This document shows, in pieces, positions 29,900-40,664 of a DNA stretch of 53,716 nt (position 1 is its first letter; the number at the start of each line of letters is the position of its first letter). The notes beneath the pieces are model-generated. The model was not told the origin of the DNA. It saw only the letters and a program-made list of their open reading frames with translations, and searched no databases. The stretch comes from Rhizophagus sp. LPA8_4_AMF (lineage: Eukaryota > Glomeromycota > Glomeromycetes > Glomerales > Glomeraceae): NCBI GenBank assembly GCA_021464525.1, contig JADRCO010000106.1, positions 1 to 53,716 of the forward strand, given 5' to 3'. The position numbers and the translations under genes are program-made.

Positions 29900-32890
29900 G
29901 ATAATATTATAATAATTGTCTCCGCTCAAATTAGCTTACCGATTAACCTTTAATTTATCCAATTTAAGCATATAAATAAATCGTGTATTTTTTTTTTTGT
30001 GTAATAAACATTCCTTGAATGAAACATAATCATTCAAGTATTTTTTTTTTTTTTTTCAGGTAACCTTCGAGAAATAAAAAGTTTAGAATAAAAAAGACCA
30101 GATAATTGGAGAAATTTAACTCAATCAAGATCAACTGAAATATAGATAAAAGATAATATATAGATAAAATATAATTATATCGATATAGATAAAAGACATA
30201 CAGTAAATGGAGATAATATCGTTGGTCATTTGAGGGATAATAAATATTTCAAGGTTTAAAATTTAAAAAGGAATCTCGAAAAAGAGGTTATCTTGCATTA
30301 TCTTGCATCAATTATCAACCTTTTATTAGACCTACTTAAATAAAATAATAGTGTAATTGTATCTCAAATGAGTTGAGTTTGAATCGAACATTTGAAAGAA
30401 TTTTAGGATTTTTTCTAAAATCATTTTCTGTTACACACTACGAACGGATATGCGACATCACATATATTATGTAATACAATTACATATTTAGTTTAATAAC
30501 CGATTTTTTTGTAATATAATAAAGTAGTCACGAGGCTTTTTAAACTGCATCGCGGAAATTATCGCAACCAATCGATAAGATAATTTTTAGTTGATAAAAG
30601 TATAATGTAAAGCGTGCATGAATCGTTCCAAATCAAGATTGATACGGACATTTCTCAATATATATGCGCCTAATAAGTTTTTCCTCTATTGAATTATCAT
30701 TTCTAACGAATAACGATAGAGAAAGCCTTCGTAACATTTTCTCTTTATTATTTTCTTTCTCTTTCGTAAATTCAAATTGATGTTAAAGAACAATACTTTT
30801 ATTGTTTTGTGAAATGTAATATTACTTTAAAGAGTATTTTCAATTTGTCGTGTATGTCCGTACAAATAAATACAGATAAAAGATTAATATCGTTGGTCAT
30901 CTGAGAAATAATAAATATTTCAAAGTTCAAAAGGGAACTTCGAAAAAGAGGTTATCTTGCATCAATTATCAACCTTTCACTTGATTTACTTAAATAAAAT
31001 AATGATGTAATTATATATCGAATAAGTTGAGTTTAAATCGAACCTTTGAAAGAATTATCTAAAAAGGATTTCGGTTACACACCGAACGGATGTGTGACAT
31101 CACATATATTATGTAAGCTATCGCACATTAAGTTTAATAAACAATTTTTTTGTAATATAATAAAGCAGTCACGAGGCTTTTAAACTGTATCGCGGAAATT
31201 ATCGCGCCCAATCGATAAGATAATTTTCGTTGATAAAAGTATAATGCAAAGCGTGCATGAATCAAATATTAATACGGATATTCTTAATATATATACGCCT
31301 AATAAGTTTCTCTATCGAACAACGAATAACGATAGAGAAATCCTTCGTGTCATTTCTCCTTATTATTTTCTTCTCTTTCGCGAATTCAAAGATGATATTA
31401 AGAACAATACTTTTATTGTTTGATAGAATGTAATATAACTTTAAAGAGCGTTTTCAATTTGTCGCGTATGTCCGTACAAATAAATATAGATAAAAGACAA
31501 ATATCGTTGGTCATCTGAGGAATAATAATATTTCAAAGTTTAAAGGGAACTTCGAGCAAGAGGTTATCTTGCATCAACCTTTCACTTGATTTACTTAAAT
31601 AAAAAAATGATGCAATTATATCTTGAATAATTGAGTTTGAATCGAGAACCTTTGAAAGGATTTTAGGATTTTTCTAAAAAGGATTTCAGTTACACACAAC
31701 GAACGGATGTGTGACATCACATATATTATATAATCTATCGCACATTAAGTTTAATAAAAACTTTTTTATAATATAATAAAGCAGTCACGAGGCTTCTTAA
31801 ACTGCATCACGGAAATTATCTCGCCCAATCGATAAATTAATTTTTCGTTGATAAAAGTATAATGTAAAGCGTGCATGAATCGTTCCAAATCAAAGATTAA
31901 TACGGATATTTCTTAATATATATACGCCTAATAAGTTTCTCTATTGAACAACGAATAACGATGGAGAAATCCTTCGTGTCATTTCTCCATATTATTTTCT
32001 TCTCTTTCGCGAATTCAAAGATGATATTAAGAACAATACTTTTATTGTTTGGTGGAATGTAATATGACTTTAAAGAGTATGTTTAATTTGTCGAGTATGT
32101 CCGTACAAATAAATAAATAAAAGATAAATATCGAGGGATAATAAATATTTCAAAGTTTAAAAGGGAACTTCGAAAAGAGGTTATCTTGCATCAATTATCA
32201 ACCTTTCACTTGATTTACTTAAATAAAATAATGATGTAATTATATCTCGAATAAGTTGAGTTTGAATCGAACCTTTGAAAGAATTTTAGGATTTTTCTAA
32301 AAAAAATTTCGGGTTACTCACAACGAACGGATGTGTGACATCACATATTACGTAAGCTATCGCTCATTTAGTTTAATAAACAATTTTTTTGTAATATAAT
32401 AAAGTAGTCATGAGCTTTCGCGTCCAATCGATAAGATATTGTAAAGCGTGCATGAATCATTCAAAATCGAAGATTAATGCGGATATTTCTTAATATATAT
32501 ACGCCTAATAAGCTTCTCCTCTATTGAACAACGAATAACGATAGAGAAAGCCTTTGTGACATTTTCTCATCATTATTTTCTTCTCTTTCGCAAATTCAAA
32601 GATGATGTTAAAGAACAATACTCTTATTGTTTAATGAAATATAATATGACGTTTAAAGAGTATTTTCGATTTATCGTGAATGTCCATGTAAAATTAACGA
32701 ATCAGATTATAAATTAATTTATGCAGACGGATCGAAATTTCCTTGATTTCAATTTATATTGAGCAATATATGAAATTCGGAATATTTAACATTCTTTATT
32801 ATGATAAAAAAGTTCATACAGAGATTACAATTAAAGTCTTAATTATTTTCTCCGTGATAAAAAAAATTAAGGTTACCAAAATTGGGTGAA
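29900..32890. repeat. satellite block with four tandem units of about 0.6 kb
   Basis: Repeated markers give the period. 'CGTTGGTCAT' occurs at about 30220, 30891 and 31505, with a truncated site at about 32130. 'GTCACGAGGCTTTT'-type sites occur at about 30527, 31167, 31783 and 32405. Units are 614-671 bp and diverged by small indels. Each holds 'ACGAACGGATGTGTGACATC', 'AAGCGTGCATGAATC' and 'CGAATAACGATAGAGAAA'. No unit has a long ORF. The array ends about 170 bp before the HMG gene. Confidence 0.85.
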
Positions 32891-33040
32891 TAATGAAATG
32901 AATCAAAGAGAGCTTTCTTTAAGTCATGTATCAATAATATCATTAAGAAAATATTCAGGGATTATTTTGCTTTGAATTTTTTTCTTTTTTACTTTAATGA
33001 GATCAAAATAAAACAGTACAATTAATACAACACCAAATAT

Positions 33041-33050
33041 TATAAAAAGG
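33041..33050 (+). promoter_or_regulatory. TATA box of HMG gene
   Basis: TATAAAAAGG lies 59-68 bp upstream of the chosen ATG at 33109, which would place transcription start near 33070-33075. This spacing favours ATG 33109 over any upstream non-ATG start. Confidence 0.55.
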
Positions 33051-33108
33051 CATTGACATCGTGAGAAGTTTTGGCAGAATTTCTATCGAAAAGATTCTCT
33101 CGTATACA

Positions 33109-33579
33109 ATGGATTCCAAGTACAAACCGCTTCATCATCCCAATGGCGCCGGCCAATACTCGATATCCATTCCATATTATGGATTTTACAACATCATTAT
33201 TGAATCCGCTACTTCTTATAAGTTCAAAGAATATAAGAAAATAAACGGGTTCGTTTTATTCAGGTCTACTATTCAAAAATTATTTGCTAAAAATGTCGGA
33301 TACAGTTCTCGTAAAGCGAGTAAAATATGGAAGGCAGCCGATAAAGAATTTAAGGATATATTCGCTAATATTGCCCGAGAAATCACACTCCAAATGGAAA
33401 AAAGAGTGGAATTCAAACATTTCACTTTCCCGACAAAGACGAATAGTGGCTCGAAGCCACCTAAAAATAAATTTAGAATGAATAGTAAATCTTTCACGAA
33501 ACCACCGAAGCAGGAGTTGATAACCGGAAACCATTGCCAGGATGATGTTAATGTCTTTTCGTTTACATCACACCCTTAA
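33109..33579 (+). CDS. MATA-type HMG-box protein
   Basis: 156 aa from ATG 33109; the frame is open further upstream but without an ATG. The N-terminus has short GQYSISIPYYGF-type sequence. Residues about 49-103 form an HMG box: KKINGFVLFRSTIQKL (helix 1), SSRKASKIWKAADKEFKDIF (helix 2 with the Trp) and ANIAREITLQMEKR (helix 3). The tail is basic (KPPKNKFRMNSKSFTKPPKQ), favouring DNA or nuclear contact. HMG-box proteins bind the minor groove. In AM fungi such genes are strongly expanded, and the mating locus is thought to be the HD pair instead, so I do not call this a mating-type gene. No introns seen. Confidence 0.8.
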   Translation: MDSKYKPLHHPNGAGQYSISIPYYGFYNIIIESATSYKFKEYKKINGFVLFRSTIQKLFAKNVGYSSRKASKIWKAADKEFKDIFANIAREITLQMEKRVEFKHFTFPTKTNSGSKPPKNKFRMNSKSFTKPPKQELITGNHCQDDVNVFSFTSHP

Positions 33580-33955
33580 GGTCTTATCGATGGAATTTCT
33601 CATCTCGCGATTTTCTTTTTCGTATATTTCGCATTTTTTTTAGAAAAGATATGTACATTTATTTTCGTTGTTTTTTTTTTTTATTTTATATTAAATTTTC
33701 ATCGTTAAAATTTGTGGGGGTTTTTTTTAATTTTCGAATTTTGGTACCAAAAAAAATCGATAATTCGTACGATTATTATAAATATAGATTTTTTTAAAAA
33801 ATATTGGCAAAAAAAATTAAAATACAATAAATAAAAAACCGATGAGCCATCATTGCATGATGGATTATGAAAAATTCGCAATTTTTAATCATGTGATCAA
33901 TTTTTAATGAACTGTTAAGCTTTTTTCTTTAAACCATTATTATTTTTTAAATTTA
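33580..33955. other. 3' flank of HMG gene
   Basis: AT-rich with a T-run near 33672 and a G5T8 run near 33716. It contains a short palindrome 'CCATCATTGCATGATGG' at about 33847. No gene. Confidence 0.4.
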
Positions 33956-34019
33956 TTGACATAAAAGGACTAAATCGGGTGACTCTTTGGAGTTATCCGA
34001 TTTAGTCCTTTTATGTCAA
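33956..34019. repeat. 64-nt near-perfect hairpin
   Basis: Arms 33956-33978 and 33997-34019 are perfect reverse complements over 23 bp (TTGACATAAAAGGACTAAAT then CGG). The inner 18 nt (GTGACTCTTTGGAGTTAT) pairs further with two mismatches around a TTTG loop. It is far longer and cleaner than expected by chance. It could be a tiny foldback element, a terminator-like structure, or a small-RNA precursor hairpin. Confidence 0.9.
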
Positions 34020-35020
34020 GAGTAAATATTTATTATATAAAATTATAAAAATATAATTAAGTAATCATTACGAATTAAATTTGCAGTCTTTTTACTATAT
34101 ATAAATTATGAACAAAATAAAATATATATGATATTTAATAAAATATTTGTTCCTGAAAGATTAGTTCATGATCAATAATATTCGATTGGCTAACTTTTTC
34201 TACCGTACGTACATACTATATGTAGTATACTGTTAATAAATGATGGTGACTCAAACCGATGATACCGTTTCACAAAAATTTTTCATTTCAATAATCAAAA
34301 TTGGAATATTGTTGATATTCTTATATTCTTATACTACAAAAAAACCTTCCACTTGAGTTCACAAGATGTCGATCATCCAAATCCCCAGGGTGAAAATGTG
34401 AAATTAGTGAAGATCTACTTCTTTTCTGTGATTTTGGCCATCTTTAGAATGAATGTCCTTAACGAATAATAATGTCAAATTTTGAAAATCGAATTTGGAA
34501 CTATATATTTTGAGATTTAGTCATGTCTTTTTTAATATAAATATTGAATAAAAAGATTTAAATGATAAAAAACATTAACCGCGTGGTTTTATAATTTGAC
34601 TCCCTTCAAACAGTGTTCCAAATTAGGGAGACTAAGTTCGGAATTTTCGGCAAATTATTCTCTCCATCTAATATTAGTAACACTATAAAGATTAATATCT
34701 CTTAATAAAAATAGGAAGGTGATCGGACTTATTATAATCCCAGTTATTAATAACACTAACTATAATCCTATCAAAGCCCGCTTTTTTATTTGTCTTTATA
34801 AAAAGAATAATGTTTGACCGATATCCAAAATTAAATTATTATTAATGAATGAACCAGATGTTACATTTATTTCAATCATAGCTTAGCTAATTGGTTTTAA
34901 TGGAAAGATAAAATAGTATATAAATGCTTCATTTCTATATTTATTAACTTTCAAAAAAAAACAAAAAAACAAAAAATATCACTTAAAATCTAAGTCTTCT
35001 GATTTTATAATATTGGCAGC
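34020..35020. other. intergenic region upstream of the Q/N-rich ORF
   Basis: AT-rich. 'GTACATACTATATGTAGTAT' near 34209 is a partial palindrome. No gene recognised up to the promoter signals at 34890-34925. Confidence 0.4.
34890..34925 (+). promoter_or_regulatory. CCAAT (inverted) and TATA box
   Basis: ATTGG at 34890-34894 and TATATAAAT at 34917-34925 lie 127 and 96 bp upstream of ATG 35021. A CT/A-rich leader lies between. This is a conventional core promoter arrangement supporting the downstream ORF as a gene. Confidence 0.5.
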
Positions 35021-35650
35021 ATGAACTACAATGAATTATACCAACAAAGCATGATCTCGAATCAGCAACCTAATCAATATTATCAGCAGTCACCCCAATT
35101 ATCCCAAGAATGTATTAATTCATACGCTTCACACGCGATAAGTGAATACAGATTTTTTTATGAACCTAATAATGATAATCAAATTTATGATATTATTTGT
35201 AAAGAAATTTCTGTCGAACAATTACTAAATAACTTTAATGATTCAATTTATAATTATAATCAATCAAATAATCTTTACGTGTTCTGTTTTCAAAATCCAA
35301 TTGATAAGAAAATTTATCAAGTGACTTGTGAAATGATTTCACATTCAATTATTATTCAGCTATTAAATAAGTCTCTTTATAATATTGAATTAAATTTAAA
35401 TGAATATCAACAACGGCAACAAGAGTTTTCTAAAGAACATAAAAAAAATCTTGAATTCCACTTAAAAAATTTTCTAACCAATTATATAGTTCCAAAACAG
35501 CAAATTTACGAACAAAATCATAATTCGAATTTGAATTATATACAAAATAATTTCAACCCAAGTTATAATTTTGCTGCTGATTTTACTGCTGTTAATGACT
35601 TTTCGAATAATAATAATTCGTCCTGTCCCGGATCCCACAACTATCATTAA
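35021..35650 (+). CDS. Q/N-rich protein of unknown function
   Basis: 209 aa, single exon. The N-terminal 30 residues are Q/N/S/Y-rich (QQSMISNQQPNQYYQQS), and the C-terminus is also N-rich (about 165-209). Between them lies a compact region of about 120 aa with ISEYRFFYEPN, IYDIICKEISVEQLLNNF, NNLYVFCFQNPIDKKIYQVT and ISHSIIIQLLNKSL. This pattern of short strands (Y-x-F-x-F) and helices resembles a small domain framed by disordered tails. No signal peptide or membrane helix. I do not recognise the family. Codon use is like the other genes here, and a TATA/CCAAT pair precedes it, so it is probably real. Confidence 0.65.
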   Translation: MNYNELYQQSMISNQQPNQYYQQSPQLSQECINSYASHAISEYRFFYEPNNDNQIYDIICKEISVEQLLNNFNDSIYNYNQSNNLYVFCFQNPIDKKIYQVTCEMISHSIIIQLLNKSLYNIELNLNEYQQRQQEFSKEHKKNLEFHLKNFLTNYIVPKQQIYEQNHNSNLNYIQNNFNPSYNFAADFTAVNDFSNNNNSSCPGSHNYH

Positions 35651-36409
35651 TTATTATATGAAAATTATATGAAATAATGTTAAGCATAATATTTTATACT
35701 CATAAATATTATGAAATAAGGATAAGCATAATATTTTATACTCATTAAATAATTTAATAACAAAAGAATAAAAGATTATATGCAATATGAATTTTTAAAT
35801 ACCAAGATTAAAACATTATATGTATGAATGAAGTATAATTAACACAGTAGATCAATATAATTTAGAAAGAATATTGATTTTTTATTAAAGTATACGTCAA
35901 CTATGAATATCCGTTGTATGATAACTACATTTAATTATTTTCTTTCTAAAGTAAGTGTTACTAACTTAATTGGTTACTTCCAAACGTTGCAAAATTTGTA
36001 TGAATCAATAATAAAAAAGTTCATTTACTTTACAGATCGTCAATTTTAACTTGTTTTAGTTAATCAGATTATCAATTTTGGAAAATTATAAAAGGAAGCC
36101 GTTTGTTTACATGTATCATGCATGATGATGTTCCTCAAATTATTAAGGGTCAAAATGTATGTCACAATATGCCGTACACAGTCAATCTATGAAGTTTGAA
36201 AATAAAGAATCAAAATATTTCCAAAATACGAAAACTATTTTATGCATAATTGTTTTTCCTATTACAAAGCGTTAATTCTCCTTTATTTTATAACCAATCT
36301 AATAAATAACATACAAAAAAATTAATTTTACAAAAATACATATTAACATGAACTCTCAATTTAATATAACAATATATAATACTGAAAAGACTCATAATAA
36401 AATATTGAC
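35651..36409. other. gene-free stretch
   Basis: Begins with a tandem duplication of about 45 bp ('GCATAATATTTTATACTCA' at about 35683 and 35729) in the probable 3' UTR of the preceding gene. The rest is AT-rich with no gene. Confidence 0.5.
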
Positions 36410-37411
36410 GTCATCAAAGTGCTACGAAATTTAGGAGTTGTTAATGAGTACGTATTAAAACAACATAAATATCAAACTGCTAGAGCGGAGATGAACACAA
36501 AGACGTTGAATTCTTGATGCAGAAATGGACTTGCACGATACAACTTGCGGATACGATCTATGGTGTTCGATGGTTTCTAGGAGAACTCAAATTAGAAGGA
36601 ATCAAAGAGAGATATAAATGGGAGGCGTATAAGATTCTAGGAAAGGAATATAAATTTAAGCTGATAAAAAGTATATGGTGGGTAAAGGTTACAAAATTAA
36701 TTAAATTCAGTAAAAAATTAGATTTCAGGAGCCGGATGGTTCACCTTACAAATTTTGAAACCGAAGAAAAGTTATTAGATGCAATTGAAAAGTCGACAAT
36801 GAGAAGGAGGATTCACTCAAGTTAAAAAAAAAGTAGCTAATAACGGACGTAAACGCGTAGACGATTCATCGTGTTTCGAGACAGAAAATAAAAAACTAAC
36901 GAAGAAACAAAGGAATGGTAGGACAAAAGCCGGAAGATGTAATGGTAGACAGTTAACAGATTTAGTAAAGCCGTACCTGAGTCATCAACATCTAAATCTC
37001 TAAAAGATTATGCAACGCCAGATGATGTTGCAGAGGTTGTAAAAGATTACAGGCATAAAGAACGTGGTACCAACAGAAACAGCTGATAAAGCAAAAGAAT
37101 TGACTTTAGCGAAAAGTGTTCAGAAATTAGCTGAGAAATTAAAGGAAAATGCAAAGAATCAAAGATCAACGAAAAATAAAATTAATTTTTTCTCTGTAGC
37201 CACGAATTCAACAGTAGCCGCAGGGTTCATTCGTCCGACGACTCATATCAAGGAAGATAGTTTCATACCTGAAGGCCATGCAAAAAAGGTGCCTGTGACA
37301 AAGCTGAGGAAATCAAGGAATTTGACGAGAATAACGCGAAATTTTCGGTTAGACTTCAGAAATCTAGAGAAATGCGTGTTACTAATAATAATAAAAAAAA
37401 AAGATTCATAA
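36410..37411 (+). pseudogene. frameshifted gene of unknown family, basic protein
   Basis: Four open pieces follow in different frames. About 36414-36518 ends YQTARAEMNTKTLNS and a stop. 36514-36825 is MMQKWTCTIQLADTIYGVRW and on. About 36814-37003 is TQVKKKVANNGRKRVDDSSC and on. 36972-37066 is PESSTSKSLKDYATPDDVAE and on, and 37064-37411 is ETADKAKELTLAKSVQKLAE and on. Frame changes sit at an A-run (36825) and near 36975 and 37060. The pieces share a Lys/Arg-rich character, so I infer a decayed gene, possibly mobile-element derived. No catalytic motif is recognised. Confidence 0.45.
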
Positions 37412-37964
37412 TAAATATACAGCAAAAGAAAAAATAAAGGTAAAAATGTTTAAACAATCGGTTGTTATCCTTGATTACTTGTAAATATATATATTAAAAA
37501 TTACCTTTGTTTGACTCGATCGTTATCCTTAGATTTTTACACTCCTCTTTAAATTTATCCACTCATAAGCAAATATCAAAAATCCTACCCGGTATATAAC
37601 ATTTTGAAAATTTGACAGTGTGTAGACTAAGCTACTTCAACGTCGTTCTTAATAATAGTGACGTGTACGATTCAATCCATATATTAGAAGTCCAACCAAT
37701 CTCTTGTGAATTCAAATCAAAGAATCTTTCCCAAGTGAAATCCTTCTTTTCTACTTTTTAATCACTTACGTAGGTGTTTGGAATGTTTCCTATTTTAAAA
37801 TATAAAATTAATATATTCATCTCGTTCATATTCAGATCCAAAGAACTTTTGTCACTTCCCAACAATTTTCACAGATTTTAGGATAAATAATATTTACGTG
37901 AGAGCATTCCGTCGATGATGGTCCATCATATTCGTTACATTCTTTTTCGGGAATTCTGTATAAA
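37412..37964. other. gene-free stretch
   Basis: AT-rich intergenic DNA; no ORF or element recognised. Its right part may be the eroded C-terminal half of the methyltransferase relic that follows. Confidence 0.4.
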
Positions 37965-38135
37965 TAATCAAAAAGTATCAATCATTATTAGCTTTGACTC
38001 TGTTTTTGAAATAAGTCAACTAAAATTTAGACGGTCACTTTAACCTCCATCTCCAAAGCATATATTTTTGCTCTTTAGGTCGCTCAAAGTCTATTCTCAC
38101 TTATAAACTTACATAAAATTTGGTTGAACAACATA
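37965..38135 (-). pseudogene. eroded methyltransferase copy
   Basis: Plus-strand landmarks align in order with the intact genes: 'AAAAGTATCAATC', 'TTTGACTC(T)', 'TTTTTGAAATA', 'CTAAAATTTAGACGGTC', 'TCCAAAGCATA', 'CTCTTTAGGTCGCTCAAAGTC' and 'TTGAAC'. These correspond to the region around motif I and the N-terminus. Small deletions destroy the frame and the glycine-rich motif. The shared upstream block (about 38355-38465, 'TTTTCCCATGTAAG', 'GCTTATATAATCT') also remains. This shows a fourth family member was lost. Confidence 0.6.
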
Positions 38136-39029
38136 TTTCAAATTTCCCATTTTTTATATGAACTTTTTAAGGATCTTTTTCGTTCTATAGTATCTCGTTC
38201 TCATTTTTTGTAAAACTTTCAAGAATGTTTTCATTCTTATTCTTGTATAATGAATTTGTTCGAATAATGAATGTTCTAATCTGTTGATTTTTCCGTTTAA
38301 TGGAAAATATGAATAATTGTAACTCGATAATAATATAATATGATATTAAAAAAAATATATTCTTTTCTCTTAAATTTGGGTGTTCGTTTATGAAATCATT
38401 TTGAGCACATTTTCCCATGTAAGTTCTTTGTCATCTTCCGATTATATTGCTTATATAATCTAAGAACAATCAAGCTAACATTACATAATAAATTTAAGTA
38501 TTTAATAAAAATACTTGTGAATGGTGCCCCGTGCCCCTAGAAACAATAACACGATATTCTGGTAACACTATGGCCATACATTGACAAATAAGTGCTACAT
38601 ACCGGTTAATGGCTTTTAAAGTTCCCAGATGCAGAATGTTTAAAATCAGGTGGATGTGACGTTGTGTCACCATGTGATAATCTTCCTGACCCCGGTTCCC
38701 TTTATTTTTTGCATAATTCATATGAACTTTTTTAATTTTGTTGATATTAAATTAACTTAAACAGTATATCAAGCAAATGTTGTTATCTTGTCATACATGA
38801 ATAAAGTTTTGTCAAACTCAAAAAATGCCAAACAATACTGCGTAAAAACGGGAAAATCAAAATAATTAAAAATTAAAATTTGTTATTAATCAATGACAAC
38901 TCGCGATTAATAACTCGATTTTTCAATTCTAATATTTTTTTTTTTATATCATTATATAAATATTTTTTTTAAAGACCAAAAGTGATAATCTTCTTTATTT
39001 GATAATAAAATTTAATAACAAATAAAAAA
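38136..39029. other. gene-free stretch, partly shared methyltransferase upstream DNA
   Basis: The block 38355-38465 resembles DNA upstream of copies 2 and 3 (about 40045-40120 and 41440-41530). The open frames at 38185-38418 and 38494-38721 (minus) show nothing recognisable. Confidence 0.45.
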
Positions 39030-39248
39030 ATTTTACAAAAATACAGAGATTTTTATAAAATACAACTTATTTAAATTTGCCAATATTCCCTCACACATGA
39101 GGGCACTAACATAGAAAAACATATTTCTTACATATTTTACAAAAAATACAAAGATTTTTATAAAATATAACTTAATTTAAATTTGTCAATATTTCTTCTT
39201 TATAAAAAAATATATGAGAGCAACTAACATATTTCATATTTATTACAT
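39030..39248. repeat. tandem duplication at 3' end of methyltransferase 2
   Basis: Two copies of about 105 bp, starting near 39031 and 39136, share 'TACAAAAA(A)TACA(G/A)AGATTTT', 'TTATAAAATA', 'TTTAAATTTG(C/T)CAATATT' and 'ACTAACATA'. The second reaches the stop codon region of the gene. The first holds a short palindrome 'CCCTCACACATGAGGG'. Confidence 0.65.
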
Positions 39249-39875
39249 ATCGACCGTTTTGTCATCACGAGGAATTCGAGGAATCTTCTTAATCACCTTT
39301 TTAATCGCTACTTGATAATGCTTATAAATTATCTCTATTTGACTTTCATAACTTTCTAGGAATGAATCGATTGCAACTCGCGGATTATTATACTTTTCTT
39401 CGAAATAATCCCACTCGTAATCATCAAAAATCATAATTCCTCCCTCTTTTAGCAGATTCCAAGATAAAACCGCGTTGGCCATTACATATCTAGCGCTATG
39501 AGAACCATCGACATGAATGAAATCGAATGTTTCATTATTTTCATAATTCAACTTGATAAGAGCATCAAAATAACTAATGTCTCCTATGGTTACAATTTGA
39601 TTTTCTTTTGCTGACTCTTTGATATTTCTATAATAGGTTTCTTTGTTATCTTTGGTTGAGAATATACCTTCAAAAGTATTTTCAAAAGGATCAATTGCTG
39701 TTAATCGTGAAGCTGGATTTTGAAGTAATTTTTCTAAAATCCATATAGTTGCTTTTCCTTCAAAAACTCCGATATCTAAAACGTTGATTTTTTTATTCTT
39801 TAAACTTCCTAAAGTTTTTTCCCAATCGGGAATATGTTTATCAAACCAGTGTTTCGTGAATTTATAATCTCTCAT
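39243..39875 (-). CDS. class I SAM-dependent methyltransferase, copy 2
   Basis: 210 aa. Same layout as copy 1: motif I VLDIGVFEGKAT, RLTAIDPFENTF, DFIHVDGSH and GIMIFDDYEWDYFEE. Motif I has D rather than E, as is usual for the family. It has a six-residue insertion near 'EGIFSTKD' and two extra residues (VDM) at the C-terminus. All predicted cofactor and acidic residues are kept, so it is probably active. Substrate unknown. It is followed at 790 bp by copy 3 in the same orientation, consistent with tandem duplication. ATG 39875 matches the conserved MR(N/D)YKFT start. Confidence 0.8.
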   Translation of the reverse strand: MRDYKFTKHWFDKHIPDWEKTLGSLKNKKINVLDIGVFEGKATIWILEKLLQNPASRLTAIDPFENTFEGIFSTKDNKETYYRNIKESAKENQIVTIGDISYFDALIKLNYENNETFDFIHVDGSHSARYVMANAVLSWNLLKEGGIMIFDDYEWDYFEEKYNNPRVAIDSFLESYESQIEIIYKHYQVAIKKVIKKIPRIPRDDKTVDM

Positions 39876-39970
39876 TGATTCTGATGAACTTTCAATAATT
39901 TTTGGTTTACTTTTTCCAATACGAACGAATTTTTTTTTATTTTCGATCGTTTTTTTGTGATAGAAAAACT

Positions 39971-39992
39971 ATGAATGGGTCATTATTTAAAT
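39971..39992 (-). promoter_or_regulatory. TATA-like box with TGACCCATTC motif (copy 2)
   Basis: Minus strand TATTTAAATAATGACCCATTC about 96-117 bp upstream of ATG 39875. Same combination as before copy 1. Confidence 0.4.
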
Positions 39993-40664
39993 AGTTATGA
40001 CATGCAAAATGACATAATATTGTAAGCCTTAATAAAATGTACTTGTTTATAAATTTGGAAGTTCGTTTAATAATGATTATTTTGTTTGAAAGATCATTTA
40101 ATTTTTTCCCATGTAAGATTTGAATCTAACGCCACATTGTGTACGTTATTCAAATAATTTACTGCATATTTTCATTAATTCAATTTCTCGTAGAACCTTG
40201 GGATCCCAATAACTTTTTATTCGTCGATACTGTCACGTAATCTTCAAAGAATAATCTATTATAAATACACTATTATTGTTGTTGCATATCTGTCATACTT
40301 TCATACATAAATGAATAATTCAATATTAGCAAAGCCACATAAGGTTAATTTTAGAAGTTGAAAACGAAAATCAAAAATAATCAAAAATCTGTGGAACGAT
40401 TTAGTTGGGATCTGAGTGACTTAAACTTTGGATACCTATGAACTTTTAAAAATAAAATACCTTTCAGAATGTTAACGTTATTAATGAATAAATTCCAATA
40501 ATCTTTGATCTTAGAATAAATATCATAAATTGTGAAAAAATAATTTTTGTACATAATTTATTTACGTGATCTATAACAAAAGAACACAAAATAACTATCA
40601 ACATACAACACTAATTTGGACATATATACTGTATATAATACCATAATATACCACGCTCACATCT
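39993..40664. other. intergenic between methyltransferases 2 and 3
   Basis: AT-rich; no ORF recognised. The block near 40045-40120 is shared with the other family members' upstream DNA. Confidence 0.4.

Noticed and set aside
30200-32700. CRISPR-like or rDNA spacer interpretation of the regular repeats
   Set aside because: Units are about 0.6 kb, diverged throughout, without short direct repeats plus unique spacers, and no rRNA sequence is adjacent.
33109-33579. Mating-type locus call for the HMG gene
   Set aside because: HMG-box genes are highly expanded in this fungal group and no homeodomain pair lies nearby.
38185-38721. Two minus-strand frames of 75-77 codons
   Set aside because: No motif recognised. 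The first overlaps upstream DNA shared by the methyltransferase family, which is non-coding in the other copies.
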